Shown here in pieces: positions 60,100-64,000 of a DNA stretch of 64,000 bases. How positions within the stretch are numbered: position 1 is the stretch's first letter; the number at the start of each line of letters is the position of its first letter. The translations under genes and the position numbers were made by a program. The DNA comes from Pseudidiomarina atlantica (lineage in GTDB: Bacteria > Pseudomonadota > Gammaproteobacteria > Enterobacterales > Alteromonadaceae). The DNA lies in the NCBI RefSeq assembly GCF_000753735.1, contig NZ_JPIN01000006.1, positions 124,001 through 188,000 of the forward strand. The letters are read 5' to 3'. The notes below the pieces were generated by a model, which made no database searches, was not told the DNA's origin, and worked only from the letters and a program-made list of their open reading frames with translations.

Positions 60100-61203
60100 T
60101 TACGACCTCCGCAACTGCGCTAACAAACGCAAACCAAACGGCCGGCCTTTGCCCACCAGAATAAGACCAAAGAGCAGTAACAACACATGAATCCACCACA
60201 GTCCTATCCACGCCGGAATAGCTCCATCAGCGACCGCTGAACGTGCTGCCATTAGCAATAAGAAGTAACCTAGATAAATCAGCAGTGCCGGTGTCATGCG
60301 CGCAAACTTGCCTTGACGTGGATTAACCCGACTTAGAGGTACCGCAATCAGCGTCAATAGCGGCATTGCTAGCGGTATTGCAACACGCCACTGCCATTCA
60401 GCCGCCGCTTCAGGATTATTCTCTTGCCACAACTCGGTAGTTTCATAGGCTTCTAATTTGCGAATGTACTCCGTCGCCTCTTGTTCTTTGATCTGTAACT
60501 GGTAATTACCAAACTCCATGACCTGATAATCGCTATCTTCTCCACTGCGGGCATAACGCGTACCGCGATTCAATACCAGCTGTTGTGAACCGCTTTCATT
60601 CGCTACCACGTTGCCGGTATCGGCCATGACGACACTACCGCCAATCACACGATTATTCTCATCCCGCAATGACTGGGCAACGAAAACTTCATCCAGCTCG
60701 CCGGTCTCGGTGAGGCCTTGCACGAAAATAACGGCTTTCTGGTTACTCGCTTGTTGGAAGCGCCCCGGCATAATGACCGAAAGCCCTGTATCGGAACGCG
60801 CGCGTTCTTCGACTTGCCGTTCTTGCTCGAGCGACCAAGGCACCAACCACAAAGTTAGGGTTGCCGTGACAATGGCAAGGATCGTTGCTAACACCAAGGT
60901 CACGCGCGTGACATACCACTCACTGACCCCACAGGCATGCAAAACTGTCATTTCGTTGTCCGCGTAGATGCGGCCATGGGCAAGCAAAATACCCAAGAAG
61001 AGACTCAATGGAAGGATCAACGCCGCCAGTGCGGGCAGATTTAGACCGAGTAATTTGATCACCAATTCGCCGGGGATTTCGCCTGCTGAGGCGTCAGCGA
61101 GCACTCGAACAAATTTTTGGCTGACAAAAATGGTCATCAAGACCGCTAAAACAGCGATCTGAGATTTAAAGGTTTCTCGCATTAAATAGCGGAATATACG
61201 CAC
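60100..61203 (-). CDS. lptF: LPS export ABC permease LptF
   Basis: A 367-residue partner of LptG, same fold: MRIFRYLMRETFKSQIAVLAVLMTIFVSQKFVRVLADASAG, jellyroll about 130-260, helices 4-6 after (PLAMPLLTLIAVPLSRVNPRQGKFARM). Starts with GTG at 61203, GAGTGG upstream. Divergent from pepA with about 120 bases shared for promoters. Confidence 0.96.
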   Translation of the reverse strand: MRIFRYLMRETFKSQIAVLAVLMTIFVSQKFVRVLADASAGEIPGELVIKLLGLNLPALAALILPLSLFLGILLAHGRIYADNEMTVLHACGVSEWYVTRVTLVLATILAIVTATLTLWLVPWSLEQERQVEERARSDTGLSVIMPGRFQQASNQKAVIFVQGLTETGELDEVFVAQSLRDENNRVIGGSVVMADTGNVVANESGSQQLVLNRGTRYARSGEDSDYQVMEFGNYQLQIKEQEATEYIRKLEAYETTELWQENNPEAAAEWQWRVAIPLAMPLLTLIAVPLSRVNPRQGKFARMTPALLIYLGYFLLLMAARSAVADGAIPAWIGLWWIHVLLLLFGLILVGKGRPFGLRLLAQLRRS

Positions 61204-61326
61204 TAGTGACCACTCTTAACTTTGGTTTTTGCTGGAAAATACGCAATTTTTCAGTAAACTTGTCGTTTTACCAAGAATTATTCTATGGCAGCCCTACCCT
61301 GTCAACCGCAGAAAACAGGAGCACCT

Positions 61327-62832
61327 ATGGAGTTTAGCGTCAAAAGCGGCAGTCCGGAAAAACAACGTTCTGCCTGTATCGTCGTTGGAGTCTTTGAACC
61401 ACGCCGTTTATCTGGTGTGGCTGAACAACTCGACGCAGTCAGTGAAGGCTATCTCAGCAACCTTCTTCGTCGCGGTGATCTCGAAGGCAAAGCCGGACAG
61501 GTTTTACTGCTCCACCACGTTCCTAACATTCTCAGCGAGCGCGTTTTGCTCGTCGGCTGTGGGAAAGAACGTGAACTCGATGAACGTCAGTATAAACAAA
61601 TTATCGAGAAAACCATTCATACTTTGAATGAAACAGGTTCAATGGAAGCGGTTTGTTTTCTCAGTGAGCTGCATGTTAAAGGTCGTGATACCTACTGGAA
61701 AGTCCGTCAAGCGGTCGAAGCAGCACAAGCTGGTTTATACACTTTTAACCATTTAAAAACGCGCAAGGAAGAGCCACGTCGGCCATTGCGCAAGCTGGTA
61801 TTTAACGTCCCAACAAGGCGCGAACTCCCAGTGGGCGAAAAAGCAATTCAACACGGTTTGGCCGTAAGTAAAGGCATGAATGTCTGTCGCGACGTTGCCA
61901 ATATGCCACCGAACATCTGTACGCCACGCTACTTAGCCGAGCAAGCCGAACAAATGGCGGAGCATTACGACAAGCTGTCATTCAGCGCCGTCGACGAAGC
62001 GCAGATGGCGGAGCTTGGCATGAATGCGTATCTTGCGGTCGGGCGCGGTTCAGAACATGAGTCAGTGCTCACGTTATTGCACTACCAAGGCGCGGCAGCT
62101 GACGTAGCGCCGATCGTGTTAGTCGGCAAGGGTCTCACCTTTGATGCCGGTGGTATTTCTATCAAACCGTCAGCCAACATGGACGAAATGAAATACGACA
62201 TGGGTGGCGCAGCCTCTGTTTTGGGTGCGATGCAGACCTTAGCGGAGCTGAATCTGCCGATCAATGTCATCGGCGCTATCGCCGGCTGTGAAAACATGCC
62301 TGACGGTAAAGCCTATCGTCCTGGTGATGTGCTAACGACCATGAGCGGACAAACCGTAGAGGTGCTGAATACCGACGCGGAAGGTCGTCTCGTGCTGTGC
62401 GATACACTCACTTACGTTGAGCGTTTCAATCCAGACACTGTGGTTGATATTGCGACCTTAACTGGGGCTTGTATCATTGCCCTTGGTCACCATGCCAGTG
62501 GTCTCATGAGTAGTCACAACCCGTTAGCTCATGAATTACTGAGCGCGGCGGAACAAAGTGGTGATCGGGCATGGCGCTTACCGCTATGGGATGAATATCA
62601 AGAAGCACTGGAGAGCCCGTTTGCCGATATGGCTAACCTCGGTGGGCGTGACGCCGGCACTATTACCGCTGCTTGCTTCTTATCAAGGTTTACCAAGAAG
62701 TATCATTGGGCGCATCTGGATATTGCGGGTACCGCCTGGCGCAGCGGCGCGAAAAAAGGCGCAACTGGGCGTCCGGTGCCGCTGTTAACGCAATTTCTCT
62801 TGAACCGCGCTGGTTCTGGGCAGCAGGATTAA
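61327..62832 (+). CDS. pepA: Leucyl aminopeptidase (M17)
   Basis: A 501-residue hexameric dizinc/manganese aminopeptidase, in E. coli also a DNA-binding partner in Xer recombination and carAB control. Metal and active sites: [31 protein letters not shown] and [12 protein letters not shown] (family signature). The frame opens at 61285, but AGGAG 6 bases before ATG 61327 ([12 protein letters not shown]) decides the start. Upstream of holC and valS, the conserved order. Confidence 0.97.
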   Translation: MEFSVKSGSPEKQRSACIVVGVFEPRRLSGVAEQLDAVSEGYLSNLLRRGDLEGKAGQVLLLHHVPNILSERVLLVGCGKERELDERQYKQIIEKTIHTLNETGSMEAVCFLSELHVKGRDTYWKVRQAVEAAQAGLYTFNHLKTRKEEPRRPLRKLVFNVPTRRELPVGEKAIQHGLAVSKGMNVCRDVANMPPNICTPRYLAEQAEQMAEHYDKLSFSAVDEAQMAELGMNAYLAVGRGSEHESVLTLLHYQGAAADVAPIVLVGKGLTFDAGGISIKPSANMDEMKYDMGGAASVLGAMQTLAELNLPINVIGAIAGCENMPDGKAYRPGDVLTTMSGQTVEVLNTDAEGRLVLCDTLTYVERFNPDTVVDIATLTGACIIALGHHASGLMSSHNPLAHELLSAAEQSGDRAWRLPLWDEYQEALESPFADMANLGGRDAGTITAACFLSRFTKKYHWAHLDIAGTAWRSGAKKGATGRPVPLLTQFLLNRAGSGQQD

Positions 62833-62836
62833 GCCT

Positions 62837-63298
62837 ATGGTACACGGCATTTTCTACGTCATGGATGGCGTTGCCGAACAGCAGCAACTGCCGTTATTGT
62901 GCCAAGTAATCGCCGAACGTTGGCGTGAGCTTGGAAGCGTGCGCGTATGGTGCGCCGATAAAGCGCAAGCTGAAGCGCTGGATGAATTACTCTGGCAACG
63001 CCCTGCAGATGCTTTTATCCCACACAACCTAGCCGGCGAAGGACCACCGCAAGGCGCACCGGTTGAGCTCTGTTGGCCTGAGGCAGCGGTTGCGACGCGA
63101 CGCTGCAAAGTCATTGTCAACTTAATGCCAACCGCCCCGCAATTTGCCGGGGCACAGTTGATCATCGATCAAGTACCTAGTGCTGACGCGCAGCGTCAAT
63201 TAGCGCGTGAAAGATTTAAATGGTATCGCCAGCAAGGCGTTAACCTGAGTACCGTAAACGCGGTAGAATTAGCAACAACCAATTCATTAACGTCGTGA
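62837..63298 (+). CDS. holC: DNA polymerase III chi subunit
   Basis: A 153-residue chi subunit, linking the clamp loader to SSB. Motifs: VWCADKAQAEALDELLWQRPADAFIPHNLAGEGPPQGAPVELCW and FKWYRQQGVNLSTV. Four bases after pepA, nine before valS; clearly one operon. Confidence 0.94.
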   Translation: MVHGIFYVMDGVAEQQQLPLLCQVIAERWRELGSVRVWCADKAQAEALDELLWQRPADAFIPHNLAGEGPPQGAPVELCWPEAAVATRRCKVIVNLMPTAPQFAGAQLIIDQVPSADAQRQLARERFKWYRQQGVNLSTVNAVELATTNSLTS

Positions 63299-63307
63299 AG
63301 GTTTCGC

Positions 63308-64000
63308 ATGGACAAAACGTATTCGCCACATGCTATTGAGCAAGCGCTCTATGAAAAATGGGAGCAGGCAGGTTATTTCAAACCCTCCGGCCAGGGCAGC
63401 AGCTACTGCATTATGATTCCACCGCCGAACGTGACCGGCAGCTTACATATGGGACATGCTTTTCAGCATACCATCATGGACACTCTCACCCGCTACAAGC
63501 GGATGGATGGTCACAACACGCTCTGGCAAGTAGGCTCAGACCACGCTGGTATCGCTACCCAAATGGTAGTCGAGCGGCAGTTGGCGGCACAAGGCATCAA
63601 CCGCACAGATATGAGTCGGGATGACTTTATCGAGAAAGTGTGGGAGTGGAAAGCGCAGTCCGGTGGCACTATCACCAGCCAAATGCGTCGCCTCGGTGAC
63701 TCGGTCGACTGGGACCGTGAGCGTTTCACTATGGACGAAGGATTATCGAACGCGGTTAAAGAAGTCTTTGTGCGCTTACACAAGGAGAACTTAATTTACC
63801 GTGGTAAGCGTTTGGTCAATTGGGATCCGAAGTTGCAAACCGCAATTTCTGACCTCGAAGTGGAGAACAAAGAGCAACAAGGTCATATCTGGCATTTGCG
63901 TTATCCACTTGCGGACGGCGCGCAAACTGCGGATGGTAAAGATTACCTAGTGGTTGCGACGACACGCCCTGAAACCATGCTCGGTGACGTCTGTGTCGCC
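63308..64000 (+). CDS. valS: Valyl-tRNA synthetase, N-terminal part (runs off the window)
   Basis: The first 231 codons from ATG at 63308, with no stop before the window ends. Starts [24 protein letters not shown]; class I HIGH motif in [34 protein letters not shown]; the editing domain begins near [14 protein letters not shown]. Follows holC as in most gammaproteobacteria. Confidence 0.97.
   Translation, partial: MDKTYSPHAIEQALYEKWEQAGYFKPSGQGSSYCIMIPPPNVTGSLHMGHAFQHTIMDTLTRYKRMDGHNTLWQVGSDHAGIATQMVVERQLAAQGINRTDMSRDDFIEKVWEWKAQSGGTITSQMRRLGDSVDWDRERFTMDEGLSNAVKEVFVRLHKENLIYRGKRLVNWDPKLQTAISDLEVENKEQQGHIWHLRYPLADGAQTADGKDYLVVATTRPETMLGDVCVA

Overview
The window looks like core chromosome of a marine gammaproteobacterium, most likely Alteromonadales and probably the Idiomarina/Pseudidiomarina group. 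This placement is inferred, not searched. It rests on gammaproteobacterial gene blocks (rpsP-rimM-trmD-rplS, the 11-gene S10 operon, rnr-rlmB-rpsF-priB-rpsR-rplI, lptF/lptG-pepA-holC-valS, alaS-csrA-tRNA-Ser-tRNA-Arg, scpA-scpB-rluB), a sodium-pumping decarboxylase (oadGAB), a betaine/choline BCCT carrier, and several exported peptidase or amidohydrolase genes. I see no prophage, insertion sequence, CRISPR array, integron or defence island. Coding density is very high and no gene-free stretch exceeds about 300 bases.

Layout. 1-2.5 kb: the 5' end of cysB, a YciH/SUI1 factor, and a partner-switch pair (PP2C phosphatase/kinase plus STAS protein). 2.6-8.3 kb: two linked exported amidohydrolases, a cytochrome c' and a cytochrome b561. 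8.3-13.4 kb: a one-domain response regulator whose end overlaps tyrA, then rplS-trmD-rimM-rpsP and ffh. 13.5-20.3 kb: ypjD, a CorC-like CBS protein, a lytic transglycosylase-like lipoprotein, gshA, a soluble hybrid kinase and a 59-residue membrane protein. 20.3-24.3 kb: oadB-oadA-oadG, two identical tRNA-Arg, tRNA-Ser and csrA. 24.5-29.4 kb: alaS, recX (no recA beside it), a SIMPL lipoprotein and agmatine deiminase. 29.4-35.2 kb: rluB-scpB-scpA-yciO-rnm and fadH. 35.3-38.7 kb: an outer-membrane porin and a BCCT carrier. 38.8-44 kb: the S10 operon with its promoter and a leader of about 175 nt. 44-48.7 kb: an M19 dipeptidase, a 39-residue membrane peptide and a 91-residue exported protein behind a sigma-54-like sequence, dusA and an amidase. 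48.7-52.8 kb: zur, dnaB, and an ECF sigma/membrane protein/DUF4097 operon. 52.8-58.3 kb: rplI-rpsR-priB-rpsF, a small membrane-anchored protein, rlmB, rnr and tRNA-Leu. 58.5-64 kb: an RDD protein, lptG-lptF, pepA, holC and the start of valS.

Most genes serve translation, RNA processing, chromosome maintenance or envelope assembly. The less ordinary points are: (i) the small exported/membrane protein pair at 45.4-45.8 kb behind a near-consensus sigma-54 site; (ii) an ECF operon whose putative anti-sigma lacks a zinc motif and whose third gene is a repetitive SGD-repeat adhesin-like solenoid; (iii) an amidohydrolase pair in which two of three catalytic domains have lost the HxH metal motif; (iv) an S10 operon standing apart from the usual tuf and spc neighbours; (v) recX without recA; (vi) a partner-switch regulator whose receiver-like N-terminus seems to lack a phospho-acceptor. 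None of these proves a new system; the first three are the best leads.
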